From Pigmentiphaga sp. NML080357 (GTDB lineage Bacteria > Pseudomonadota > Gammaproteobacteria > Burkholderiales > Burkholderiaceae_B): a DNA stretch of 64,000 nt. The position numbers were made by a program, and so were the translations under genes. The stretch's first letter is position 1. The number at the start of each line of letters is the position of its first letter. Below are positions 15,841-25,082 of this stretch, piece after piece. The stretch spans positions 186,001 to 250,000 of the forward strand of contig NZ_NINW01000003.1 in assembly GCF_002188465.1 (NCBI RefSeq), in the 5' to 3' direction. The notes under the pieces are model-generated. The model was not told the origin of the DNA. It did not search any database and worked only from the letters and a program-made list of their open reading frames with translations.

Positions 15841-17466
15841 TCAGGCAAAGGCCGAATCGCCTACCCGCGTCTGGAACACCTGCCCCCCGTGCTCGCGCAG
15901 CGCATGGAACTGCACGTTGGGATAGAGTTCCTGCGCCACCCGCAATTGCGCCGACGATCCGATCAGGAAGGCCGGGGCCTCCACCACGTCGTACGCGATA
16001 TGCTGCATGTTGGCGTCCATGAATTTCTTCAGGTCCTTCGGGTTCTCGGCCGTGACCCAGCGCGCCATGGAATAGCGCGACGGCATCATGCGGGCGGTGA
16101 CCCCGTATTCGGTCTTGAGCCGGTGCGCCACGACCTCGAACTGCAGCTGGCCGACGGCGCCCAGCAGCAGCGGCCCCCCGGCCACCGGACGGAAAACCTG
16201 GATGGCCCCTTCCTCGCCCAGTTGGGTCAGGCCCGTGCGCAACTGCTTCGTGCGCAGCGGATCGGCCACCTCCACCGCCTGGAACAGCTCGGGCGCGAAG
16301 AACGGCAAGCCCGTGAACTGCAGCACCTCGCCTTCGGTCAGCACGTCGCCCAGTTGCAGCACGCCGTGATTGGGAATGCCGATGACGTCGCCGGCATAGG
16401 CTTCGTCCAGCAATTCGCGCCGCTGCGACAGGAACGACACCACGTTGTTGGGCCGGGTCTCCTTGCCCGTGCGGCATACCTTCAGGCGCATGCCGCGCTC
16501 GAAGCGGCCCGAGCACACCCGCACGAAGGCCACGCGGTCGCGATGGGCCGGATCCATGTTGGCCTGTACCTTGAAGACCACGCCGGTGAACTTCGGTTCG
16601 TCCGGCTGCACTTCGCGCTCCAGCGCATGGCGCGCCCCCGGCGGAGGCGCCTGCTCGACCAGCGCATCGAGCACTTCCTGGACACCGAAGTTGTTGATGG
16701 CCGAGCCGAAAAACACCGGCGTCTGCCTGCCCGCCAGGAACTCGGCCTCGTCGAACGGAGGCGCCGCGCCGGCGATCAGGTCGATCTCGCCGCGCGCCTG
16801 CTCGAAGGCCGCGCCGAAACGGCGGGCGATCTCCGGATTGTCCAGGCCGTCGATGACCTCGTCATGCTGCTCGCTCAGACGGTCGCTGCCCGCCTTGAAC
16901 ACCCGCATGCGGTTGCGGCGGATGTCGAACACGCCGCCGAACGACTTGCCCATCCCGACCGGCCAGGCGAAGGGAACCGCATCCATGCCCAGATGCGACT
17001 CGATCTCGGAGAGGAGGTCGAGCGGCTCGCGTACTTCGCGGTCCATCTTGTTGACGAAGGTGATGATGGGCGTATTGCGGGCCCGGCAGACCTGCAGGAG
17101 GCGAATGGTCTGCGGCTCGACGCCGTTGGCCGCGTCGATCACCATCAGGGCGGCGTCGACGGCCGTCAGCACCCGGTAGGTGTCTTCGGAGAAGTCCTGG
17201 TGCCCCGGCGTGTCGAGCAGGTTGATGACCGTATCCCGGTATTCGACCTGCATGACCGACGAGGCCACCGAAATGCCGCGCTGCTTTTCGATCTCCATCC
17301 AGTCGGAGGAGGCATGGCGCGACGCCTTGCGCGCCTTGACGCTGCCGGCGATCTGGATCGCGCCGGCGAACAGCAGCAGCTTTTCGGTCAGCGTGGTCTT
17401 GCCCGCGTCAGGGTGGGAAATGATGGCGAAGGTGCGTCGCCGGGCGACTTCGGTGGATATGGTCAT
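15841..17466 (-). CDS. prfC: Peptide chain release factor 3
   Basis: A 541-residue translational GTPase that recycles RF1/RF2 from the ribosome after termination. The G motifs are intact: G1 SHPDAGKTTLTEKLLLFAG, G2 region EIEKQRGISVASSVMQ, G3 LLDTPGHQDF, G4 FVNKMDRE. The C-terminal RF3 domain follows (AVGQLQFEVVAHRL, PSRYSMARWV). The length matches family members. It starts with ATG at 17466; the 210 bp upstream also serve the toxin-antitoxin pair on the opposite strand. Confidence 0.96.
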   Translation of the reverse strand: MTISTEVARRRTFAIISHPDAGKTTLTEKLLLFAGAIQIAGSVKARKASRHASSDWMEIEKQRGISVASSVMQVEYRDTVINLLDTPGHQDFSEDTYRVLTAVDAALMVIDAANGVEPQTIRLLQVCRARNTPIITFVNKMDREVREPLDLLSEIESHLGMDAVPFAWPVGMGKSFGGVFDIRRNRMRVFKAGSDRLSEQHDEVIDGLDNPEIARRFGAAFEQARGEIDLIAGAAPPFDEAEFLAGRQTPVFFGSAINNFGVQEVLDALVEQAPPPGARHALEREVQPDEPKFTGVVFKVQANMDPAHRDRVAFVRVCSGRFERGMRLKVCRTGKETRPNNVVSFLSQRRELLDEAYAGDVIGIPNHGVLQLGDVLTEGEVLQFTGLPFFAPELFQAVEVADPLRTKQLRTGLTQLGEEGAIQVFRPVAGGPLLLGAVGQLQFEVVAHRLKTEYGVTARMMPSRYSMARWVTAENPKDLKKFMDANMQHIAYDVVEAPAFLIGSSAQLRVAQELYPNVQFHALREHGGQVFQTRVGDSAFA

Positions 17467-17621
17467 TATGCGGAATTTTAACCGGAGACGAGAGCGGCCG
17501 CTCGCAGCCCCGCGGCGGGACGCAACAATTTCCGTACCCGCGAGCGGTGGCGGCCCGCCGCGCCCGACCGTCCGGGGCGGCCGGCGCGGCGCTTAGTCTT
17601 ATTTGATACGAATTCTTGAAT

Positions 17622-17641
17622 TTAATCCCATATGGGATTAA
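17622..17641. promoter_or_regulatory. Perfect 20-bp palindrome, probable Xre antitoxin operator
   Basis: TTAATCCCATATGGGATTAA is a perfect palindrome 34 bp before the antitoxin start. Antitoxins of this class repress their own operon by binding palindromes over the promoter. A TTGAAT hexamer at 17616-17621 directly adjoins it and could be a -35 element. Confidence 0.7.
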
Positions 17642-17675
17642 GCTGGTTCCTGCATGCACGACACAGGAAAGCACC

Positions 17676-18080
17676 ATGGCCATTGCTGCTTCCAAGACCC
17701 CTGAACTCACCAGCCAGGCGGCGACCGACGCCGCCCTGCGTACGTTTTTCCGCATCGCGCAGGCCTGGCAGCTGAGCGCCGACGAATCGGCCACGCTGCT
17801 GGGCGTGCCGCGCTCCACCATGTTCCGCTGGAAAAACGGGCGGGCGCCTGCGCCCCTGCCGCGCGACACGCTAGAGCGCCTGTCCCTGGTGTTCGGTATC
17901 TACAAGGCGCTGCAAGTGCTGCTGCCGGTGCCCGAGCGCGCCGACGCCTGGCTGCGCCGCCCGAACGACGCGCCGCTGTTCGGCGGCCGCCCGGCCCTGG
18001 AACGCATGCTTACCGGCATGACGAGCGATCTCTACGTGGTGCGCACCTATCTCGACGCCCAGCGAGGAGGCTGGACATGA
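17676..18080 (+). CDS. Xre/MbcA/ParS-family antitoxin
   Basis: A 134-residue antitoxin. The N-terminal part has an Xre-type helix-turn-helix (LSADESATLLGVPRSTMFRW), and the C-terminus is the toxin-binding MbcA/ParS/Xre domain with its hallmark stretch RRPNDAPLFGGRPALERMLT and YLDAQRGGW. It should neutralise the RES toxin encoded next, with which it overlaps by four bases (ATGA), and repress the operon through the palindrome at 17622-17641. The start at 17676 is set by AGGAAAG upstream; the longer frame would overlap the operator. Confidence 0.92.
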   Translation: MAIAASKTPELTSQAATDAALRTFFRIAQAWQLSADESATLLGVPRSTMFRWKNGRAPAPLPRDTLERLSLVFGIYKALQVLLPVPERADAWLRRPNDAPLFGGRPALERMLTGMTSDLYVVRTYLDAQRGGWT

Positions 18081-18766
18081 CGCTTGCGGCCGTCTCCGAC
18101 GTGCACTGGACACCCTGCCACCGGCTGGTTCCGAGCCGCTTCCCGCCGGCCGGCCTGTACGACCGGGTGGCGGACCCGGCCGACCTGGAGGTGGTCTTCG
18201 CCATCGAGAACCTCACCAATCCCCGCGTCCGCGACGAAGCCGGCAACCTGCGCCTGGTGCCCTCTGAAGACCGCATCTCGGGCCCCGGAACCACGCCCAT
18301 CATGGCCGCCTTCACGCACTTGAATCCGGCCGGCAGCCGCTTCTCTGACGGCACCTGGGGGGTCTATTACGCCGGCGAAAGCCTCGAGACCGCGGTGGCG
18401 GAAACCATGTACCACCGCTCGGTTTTCCTGGCCGCCACGCAGGAACCCGCCATCGAAATCGACATGCGGCACTACCTGGCCGACCTCGCGGCGCCGCTGC
18501 ACGACTTGCGCGGCCTGCAGCCGGCCTTGCCCGACATCTACGATCCCGACGACTACGCCGCGGGCCAGGCCTTCGCCCGGCGGCTGCGCCAGGAAGGCAG
18601 CTGGGGGGTCGCCTACGACAGCGTGCGGCGGCCCGGGGGCCAATGCGCCGCGGTATTCCGTCCGCGGGCGCTCAGCCGCTGCCGCCAGTCGCAGCACATC
18701 GCTTTCGTGTGGGATGGCGCCCGCATGAGCGGCTGGTACTCCAAATCGGCATTGCGCCACGTCTGA
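18077..18766 (+). CDS. RES-domain toxin (NAD+-degrading)
   Basis: A 229-residue RES-family toxin. Characterised members consume NAD+ (as phosphorylase or hydrolase) and stop growth until the antitoxin is restored; some modify host enzymes. Likely active-site residues are R88 (GSRFSDGTWGVYY), Y97/Y98, E109 (TAVAETMYH) and S182 (AYDSVRRPGG), matching the R-Y-E-S set of the family. It is translationally coupled to the antitoxin (four-base overlap), and a terminator follows. The N-terminal 75 residues before the RES core make it longer than minimal RES toxins. Confidence 0.9.
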   Translation: MTLAAVSDVHWTPCHRLVPSRFPPAGLYDRVADPADLEVVFAIENLTNPRVRDEAGNLRLVPSEDRISGPGTTPIMAAFTHLNPAGSRFSDGTWGVYYAGESLETAVAETMYHRSVFLAATQEPAIEIDMRHYLADLAAPLHDLRGLQPALPDIYDPDDYAAGQAFARRLRQEGSWGVAYDSVRRPGGQCAAVFRPRALSRCRQSQHIAFVWDGARMSGWYSKSALRHV

Positions 18767-18800
18767 GCCGCACGGGCGCCGACCCTCTCCCCGAAGCACG

Positions 18801-18829
18801 CATCCCCGACACGGGGATGTTTGCTTTCT
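18801..18829 (+). terminator. Rho-independent terminator of the Xre-RES operon
   Basis: Stem CATCCCC (18801-18807) and GGGGATG (18813-18819) with loop GACAC, followed by TTTGCTTTC. It lies 35 bp after the toxin stop. Confidence 0.75.
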
Positions 18830-18962
18830 CCATGCGCATGTTCTGAATCTGCATGCAGCGTTTCGCCCGCCGGTCTTAGGATGAAGGCGGCCTGCGCGCC
18901 TGCCGCCCCCATCCAAGCACCCATCATGGGTTTTCCCTAGGAGGATCGGCCGACTTATAGAG

Positions 18963-18990
18963 AAATCGATTATTGGCCCAATTTCGATTT
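18963..18990. promoter_or_regulatory. Interrupted inverted repeat upstream of LIV-type operon
   Basis: AAATCGA (18963-18969) and TCGATTT (18984-18990) enclose ATTGG-C-CCAAT (18972-18982), so both outer and inner arms are symmetrical apart from one base of offset. It lies about 155 bp before the binding-protein start and is a plausible operator; no regulator gene is adjacent. Confidence 0.4.
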
Positions 18991-19145
18991 TCGTATACGG
19001 TTACGTGAATCGCGGGGCGCTGATATCGTCACAATTGGTATCAGGCGCGGCACACCCATGGCCTGGGCCGCAACGCAGTACTGACATCGTGCCGGAGCCT
19101 TCGCTTCGGCGCCGCAGACCTCATTCCTATCGGAGGAATACGACA

Positions 19146-20312
19146 ATGAAAATACGCATGTGGGGTTGTGTACTGGGAATGGCGCTGAGCGGCGTGGCCG
19201 CGGCGCAGACCCCGTTGAAGATAGGCTTCGTCGGCGAAATGTCCGGCCAGCAGGCCGAATACGGCCTGCAGATGAGCAACGGCGCCAAGCTCTTCCTGCA
19301 CGAGCACGGCGACGTGGTGGCGGGGCGCAAGATCCAGCTCATCATCAAGGACGTCGGTGGCCCGAACCCCGAGGTGGCCAAGCGCGTGGCGCAGGAACTC
19401 ATCACTCGCGACAAGGTGGAATTCCTGGCCGGCTTCGGCTTCACGCCCAACGCGCTGGCCGTGGCGCCGCTGGCCACCGAGGCCAAGATCCCCATGGTGG
19501 TCATGAACGCGGCCACCTCGTCCATCACCGAGCGCTCGCCCTACGTGGTGCGCACCTCGATGACGCTGCCGCAGAACGCCTACGCCATCGCCGACTGGGC
19601 GCTGAAGAACAATATCAAGACGGTGTATTCGCTGTACGCCGACTACGGCCCCGGCCAGGACGCCAACGCGCAGTTCCGCAAGACCTTCACCGGCGGCGGC
19701 GGCAAGATCGTGGCCGAAGTGGCGGTGCCCCTGAAGAACCCGGAGTTCGGCCCCTACATGCAGCGCATCAAGGACGCCAAGCCCGATGCCGCCTTCCTGT
19801 GGTTCCCCTCGGGCGAGCTGTCGGTGCTGATGCTGCGCGCCTACCGCGAACGCGGGCTGGAGCAGGCCGGCATCAAGGCGCTGGGCACGGGCGACGGCAC
19901 GGACGACATGTTCCTGGACAGCATGGGCGACGTGGCGCTGGGGCTGACCACCTCGTTCCACTATTCCGCCGCCCACGACTCGGCCAAGAACAAGGCCTTC
20001 ATCAAGGGCTACGAATCGCTGTTCGGCACGTCCATCCGCCCCAACTTCATGGCCGTGGGCGGCTATGACGGCATGGCGCTCATCTACGAGACCATCAAGA
20101 AGCTGAACGGCAAGATCGACGGCACGAAGGCGGTCGAGGCCATGAAGGGCGCCAAGTGGGAAAGCCCGCGCGGGCCCGTCATGATCGATCCGGAAACGCG
20201 CGACATCGTGCAGAACATCTACATCCGCAAGGTGGAACGCCGCGGCAACCACCTCTACAACGTCGAGTTCTCGCACCTGGCCAACGTGAAGGATCCCGGC
20301 AAGGCCAAGTAA
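19146..20312 (+). CDS. ABC transporter binding protein (LivJ-type), first copy
   Basis: A 388-residue periplasmic binding protein of the branched-chain amino acid (HAAT) family. A signal peptide ends around residue 20 (GVAAAQ), followed by PLKIGFVGEMSGQQAEYG and the family stretch KDVGGPNPEVAKRVAQELI. It captures ligand for the permeases encoded next. It is clearly paralogous to the second binding protein at 23912 (shared GEMSG, KDVGGPNPE, RDKV, TEAK..PMV.MNA). Family members bind amino acids but also amides, urea and aromatic acids; the downstream amidase and dioxygenase-like genes suggest an aromatic or amide ligand. Confidence 0.9.
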   Translation: MKIRMWGCVLGMALSGVAAAQTPLKIGFVGEMSGQQAEYGLQMSNGAKLFLHEHGDVVAGRKIQLIIKDVGGPNPEVAKRVAQELITRDKVEFLAGFGFTPNALAVAPLATEAKIPMVVMNAATSSITERSPYVVRTSMTLPQNAYAIADWALKNNIKTVYSLYADYGPGQDANAQFRKTFTGGGGKIVAEVAVPLKNPEFGPYMQRIKDAKPDAAFLWFPSGELSVLMLRAYRERGLEQAGIKALGTGDGTDDMFLDSMGDVALGLTTSFHYSAAHDSAKNKAFIKGYESLFGTSIRPNFMAVGGYDGMALIYETIKKLNGKIDGTKAVEAMKGAKWESPRGPVMIDPETRDIVQNIYIRKVERRGNHLYNVEFSHLANVKDPGKAK

Positions 20313-20463
20313 GCCACGGGGCGCTCCGCGCGGCGCCCGTGCCCGGCCTGGCCGGGCCGGGCGGCGCGCATAAGTTTTTTAGGCCGGAGAAAAAGCATCC
20401 CATGCTGGTCCGGCCGGACCGGGGCGCCGAAAATAGCACCACAGTCGTCACCTGGAAGGATAC

Positions 20464-21324
20464 ATGGGCATCGTAATCTTCGACGGCCTGGCCTACGGTA
20501 TGTTGCTGTTTCTGATTGGGGTCGGCTTGTCGATCACGCTGGGTCTGATGAATTTCGTCAACCTCGCGCACGGCGCCTTCGCCATGGTGGGCGGCTACGT
20601 TGCCGCCCTGGCCATGAGCCGTCTCCAAGTACCGTTCGTCGCCAGCCTGGCATTGGCGTTCATCGCGGCAGCCCTCGTGGGCGCGCTGCTGGAATTTGCT
20701 TTCTTCCGCAGGCTGTACCGGGCGCACCCGCTCGACCACGTCCTGCTCTCCATCGGCATCGTGTTCGTCTTCGTCGCCGGCGGCACCTATCTGTTCGGCC
20801 CCACCATGCAGCCCTTCACCGCGCCCGAGTGGCTGCGCGGCCAGGTCTCGCTGCTGGGCATGGACGTGGGCGCATACCGGCTCTTCCTCATCCTGGTCGG
20901 CTTTGCCGTGCTGGCGGGCCTCTTGCTGCTGATCAATAAGACGCGCTACGGCGCCATGGTGCGCGCCGCGGTGGACAACCAGCGCGTGGCCGCGGGCCTG
21001 GGCGTGCGGGTCGACCGGCTGTTCTTCCTGACCTTTTCGTTCGGCTGCGGCCTGGCCGGGCTGGGCGGCGCGCTGGGGCTGGGCATGCTGGGCCTGGATC
21101 CGTCCTTCCCGCTCAAGTACATGATCTATTTCCTGATCGTGGTCTGCGTGGGCGGCGCCGGCACCATCGTCGGCCCCTTCGTGGCCGCCGTGCTGGTGGG
21201 CATCGTCGACGTGGGCGGGAAATACTACATGCCCGAGCTCGGCGCCTTCCTGATCTATGTGTTCATGGTGGTGGTGCTCCTGGTTCGCCCCCACGGCCTG
21301 ATCCCCAAGCGGGGTTTGACATGA
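20464..21324 (+). CDS. ABC transporter permease (LivH-type)
   Basis: A 286-residue inner-membrane permease of the HAAT family with about eight hydrophobic segments. Hallmarks are LMNFVNLAHGAFAMVGGY near the N-terminus and the permease loop TRYGAMVRAAVDNQRVAAGLGV that contacts the ATPases. It pairs with the LivM-type permease that overlaps its end by four bases. A GC hairpin (20341-20357) in the 151-bp gap before it may lower its expression relative to the binding protein. Confidence 0.92.
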   Translation: MGIVIFDGLAYGMLLFLIGVGLSITLGLMNFVNLAHGAFAMVGGYVAALAMSRLQVPFVASLALAFIAAALVGALLEFAFFRRLYRAHPLDHVLLSIGIVFVFVAGGTYLFGPTMQPFTAPEWLRGQVSLLGMDVGAYRLFLILVGFAVLAGLLLLINKTRYGAMVRAAVDNQRVAAGLGVRVDRLFFLTFSFGCGLAGLGGALGLGMLGLDPSFPLKYMIYFLIVVCVGGAGTIVGPFVAAVLVGIVDVGGKYYMPELGAFLIYVFMVVVLLVRPHGLIPKRGLT

Positions 21325-22282
21325 CGAAAATCAATCTGAATCCGCGGCAGGTCGTGGCGCTGGAGGTGGTGTTCTGGCTGCTGCTGGCCTCGACCTACTT
21401 CCTGCTGCCCGAGAAGCTGGTGCTCATCACGCAGATCCTGATCACGGGATTGTTCGCGATCGCGCTCGACATCGCGCTGGGCTACGCGGGCATCCTCACG
21501 GTGGGCCATGCCGCCTTCTTCGGCATCGGGGCGTACCTGGCCGGCCTGCTGTCCAAGTACGGCTGGGGGGAACCCTTCTCCGGCCTGCTGCTGGCGCTGG
21601 CGGCATGCGCCGTGCTGGGTTATTTGCTCAGTTTCCTCATCGTGCGCGGCAGCGACCTCACCCGGCTGATGATCACCATCGGCGTGTGCGTGCTGTTCTT
21701 CGAGCTGGCCAACCGGCTCACGCCCATCACCGGCGGCGCCGACGGCCTGCAAGGGGTCGACATGTGGCCGGTGTTCGGACAGTTCCGCTTCGACCTGTGG
21801 GGCAAGACGGCCTTCCTCTATACCCTGGGCATCGTGCTGCTGCTGTTCCTGGCGGTACGGCTGATGCTGCGCTCGCCGTTCGGGCTGGTGCTGCGCGGCA
21901 TCCACGACAACCGGCGGCGCATGCTGGCCATCGGCTCGCCCGTGGACTCGCGACTGCGGCTGGCCTATTGCTTCTCGGCCGCCATCGCCGGCGTGGCCGG
22001 CGCGCTGCTGGCGCAGACCACGCAATTCGTCGGTCTCGAAATGCTGAGTTTCAACCGCTCGGCCGAAATCCTCATCATCCTCATCCTCGGCGGCACCGGG
22101 CGCCTGTATGGCGGGTTGATCGGCGCGCTGCTGTACATGACCGTGCACGACTTCTTCTCCGATTTCGATCCCAAGTTCTGGATGTTCTGGCTGGGCATCT
22201 TCCTCATCGTGGTCGTGATGATCGGCCGCGGCGGCGTGCTGGGCGTGCTCTCCAAGGTCTTCAAGATCCGGGAGCACCAGCA

Positions 22283-22286
<4 letters not shown>
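21321..22286 (+). CDS. ABC transporter permease (LivM-type)
   Basis: A 321-residue permease forming the channel with the LivH-type partner. Typical sequence includes ALGYAGILTVGHAAFFGIGAYLAG, the EAA-like loop RSPFGLVLRGIHDNRRRMLAIG, and a C-terminal GRLYGGLIGALLYM. Start and stop overlap neighbours by four bases (ATGA) on both sides, showing tight translational coupling in the operon. Confidence 0.92.
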
Positions 22287-23042
<756 letters not shown>

Positions 23043-23050
<8 letters not shown>

Positions 23051-23765
23051 TTTCCTGCAAATCGAGAACCTCACGGCCGGCTACAACGACGCGGTCGTGC
23101 TGAACAACCTGACGGTCGCCGTCGAACGCGGCCAGAGCCTGGCCATCCTGGGCCGCAATGGCGTGGGCAAGACCACCTTGCTCGAAACCCTGATGGGCAA
23201 CACCACGGTCAAGCGCGGCAGCATCCGCTGGCTGGGCGAGGACATCACGCGCCTGCGCTCGGCCGACCGCGCGCGCCGCGGCATAGGCTGGGTACCCCAG
23301 GAACGCGAGGTATTTCCCTCGTTGACGGTGCGCGAAAACCTGGAAGTCATCGCCCGCGGCACGCACTGGACGCTGGACCGGGTCTATGGCCTGTTCCCTC
23401 GCTTGCGCGAGCGCGCAGGCAACTACGGCGGGCAGCTGTCGGGCGGCGAACAGCAGATGCTGGCCATCGGCCGCGCGTTGATGACCAATCCGCAATTGCT
23501 GCTCCTGGACGAACCCATGGAAGGGCTGGCCCCCATCATCGTCGAGGAATTGTCCGAGGCGGTGCGGCGCATGTGCGCCGAGGAAGGGCTGACGGCGATC
23601 ATCGTCGAACAGCACCCGGTCCTGGCCCTGTCGATGTCGCAGCACGCCATCGTGCTCGAGCGCGGCGTGGTGAGCTACGCGGGCGCCAGCGCCGAGCTCG
23701 CCGCCGACGCCGAGCGGCTGGACCAGTTGCTGGGAGTGGGGCAGAGGCCCCCCCCTACGCGCTGA
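23043..23765 (+). CDS. ABC transporter ATP-binding protein (LivF-type)
   Basis: A 240-residue ATPase with Walker A LGRNGVGKTTLLETL, signature LSGGEQQMLAIGRALM, Walker B LLLDEPMEGLAP and switch H in IIVEQHPVL. The start is GTG at 23043, overlapping the LivG-type gene. The final codons (RPPPTR and stop) come from the beginning of a dispersed repeat copy, so the C-terminus is repeat-derived, as in the flavin reductase at 8971. Confidence 0.92.
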
Positions 23766-23878
23766 CGCGCGCCCCCCAGGGGGCGATGCGGGCGGACCGG
23801 CAAAGCCGGATCCGCTGGGCCCTGGAGGGGACGACGAAGCCCTCGGGAAGGAGTGGCCGCAGGCGACTCGAGGGCTCA
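23747..23878 (+). repeat. Dispersed GC-rich repeat, copy D
   Basis: Contains CCCCCCCTACGCGCTGACGC, a CCCCCCAGGGGGC hairpin, the perfect core GGACCGGCAAAGCCGGATCC at 23794-23813, a GGGCCCTGGAG end motif, and an inverted pair AGCCCTCG / CGAGGGCT further on. It starts inside the LivF-type reading frame and provides its stop codon (TGA at 23763-23765). Confidence 0.78.
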
Positions 23879-23911
23879 CCCAGCCTGTCTTTTACTTTTA
23901 GGAGTGGCATC

Positions 23912-25072
23912 ATGAAGGTCGAGAAACTGGGTTTGCGCTTCGGGCTGGCCGCGGGCGCGCTGGTGGCGGCTGCGGGCGCGCAGGCACAAGGGGTCGTCAA
24001 GGTGGGCTTCATCGGCGAGATGTCGGGGCCGTTCGCGGAGTTCGGCAAGCAGATGGAGACGGGCATCCAGATCTACCAGAAGGAGCACGGCGATACGGTG
24101 GCCGGCAAGAAGGTCGTCGTGATCGTCAAGGACGTCGGCGGGCCCAACCCGGAGCTGTCCAAGCGCCATGCCCAGGAACTGGTGGTGCGCGACAAGGTGG
24201 ACTTCATTGCCGGGTTCGCGTTCTCGCCCAACGCCTTCGCGGTCGCGCCCATCGCCACCGAGGCCAAGAAGCCGATGGTGATCATGAACGCGGCGTCGGG
24301 CACCTTGCCTTCCGCCTCGCCCTATATCGTGCGCACCTCGTTCTCGCTGCCGGCCATCGTGCCGCCCATCTCGCAATGGATGATCAAGCAGGGGTACAAG
24401 ACCACCTATTCGATGGTGGCCGACTATTCTCCCGGCCACGAGGTCGAGGCAGCTTTCCTGGACTCGTACAAGAAGGCCGGCGGCACCGTGGTCGGATCGG
24501 TGCGCACGCCGCTCAGCACGATGGACTTCTCGGCCTACATGCAGAAGATCAAGGACACCAAGCCCGCCGCGGTCTTCGCTTTCGTCAACGGCGCGGACGT
24601 GGCCCAGGCCTTCATGCGCGAATACCGGGCCCGCAACCTGGCGGACGGAGGCACCGCCATGGTGGGCACGGGCGACATCACGGACGAACCGACCATCGAC
24701 TCGATGGGCGACACGCCGCTGGGCGCCGTCACGGGCTATCCGTACTCCATGGACCACGATTCGCCGATGAACAAGAAGTTCGTCCAGGCGTTCAAGGCCG
24801 CGCGCGGCCAGCAGGCCCGTCCCAACATCATGGCGGTGGCCGGCTACGACGGCATGGCGCTGATCTACGAAGCGCTGCGCAAGACCCAGGGCAAGACCGA
24901 CGGCGACGCGCTGATCGCCGCGATGAAGGGCGTGAAACTGGAAAGCCCCCGCGGCCCGATCGAGATCGACGCGGCCACGCGCGACGTCAAGCAGCGCGTC
25001 TACATGCGCAAGGTCCAGCGCGTCGACGGCCGGCTGGCCAACGTCGAGTTCGAGACCATCGAACCGAAATAG
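23912..25072 (+). CDS. ABC transporter binding protein (LivJ-type), second copy
   Basis: A 386-residue periplasmic binding protein with a signal peptide (about residues 1-26, ending AGAQAQG) and then VVKVGFIGEMSGPFAEFGKQ. It shares many blocks with the binding protein at 19146, including KDVGGPNPELSKRHAQEL and TEAKKPMVIMNA, so the pair arose by duplication. Two receptors flanking one set of permeases and ATPases would widen the ligand range. The start at 23912 is set by TAGGAG 9-10 bases upstream, after the repeat copy. Confidence 0.9.
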   Translation: MKVEKLGLRFGLAAGALVAAAGAQAQGVVKVGFIGEMSGPFAEFGKQMETGIQIYQKEHGDTVAGKKVVVIVKDVGGPNPELSKRHAQELVVRDKVDFIAGFAFSPNAFAVAPIATEAKKPMVIMNAASGTLPSASPYIVRTSFSLPAIVPPISQWMIKQGYKTTYSMVADYSPGHEVEAAFLDSYKKAGGTVVGSVRTPLSTMDFSAYMQKIKDTKPAAVFAFVNGADVAQAFMREYRARNLADGGTAMVGTGDITDEPTIDSMGDTPLGAVTGYPYSMDHDSPMNKKFVQAFKAARGQQARPNIMAVAGYDGMALIYEALRKTQGKTDGDALIAAMKGVKLESPRGPIEIDAATRDVKQRVYMRKVQRVDGRLANVEFETIEPK

Positions 25073-25082
25073 GAGGCCGCCC

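Larger units (their letters stand above)
18767..19145. other. Intergenic region toxin - ABC transporter operon
   Basis: This 379-bp gap holds the toxin terminator, then an AT-richer stretch (18955-19005) with an interrupted inverted repeat, and finally the leader of the ABC binding-protein gene with TCGGAGG about a dozen bases before its ATG. The main promoter of the 19-27 kb operon should be here. No coding frame stands out. Confidence 0.55.

Noticed and set aside
15376-17481. 701-codon plus-strand frame opposite prfC
   Set aside because: Antisense shadow of a conserved gene; composition is typical of a shadow and there is no ribosome site or domain.
20341-20380. GC hairpin plus T-run (GTTTTTT) between the first binding protein and permease considered as a terminator
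   Set aside because: The T-run is about 17 bases away from the stem, too far for rho-independent termination; it may only affect mRNA stability.
20179-21294. Minus-strand frame opposite the LivH-type permease, His/Gln/Glu-rich
   Set aside because: Reverse complement of membrane-segment codons gives such composition; the permease on the plus strand is certain.
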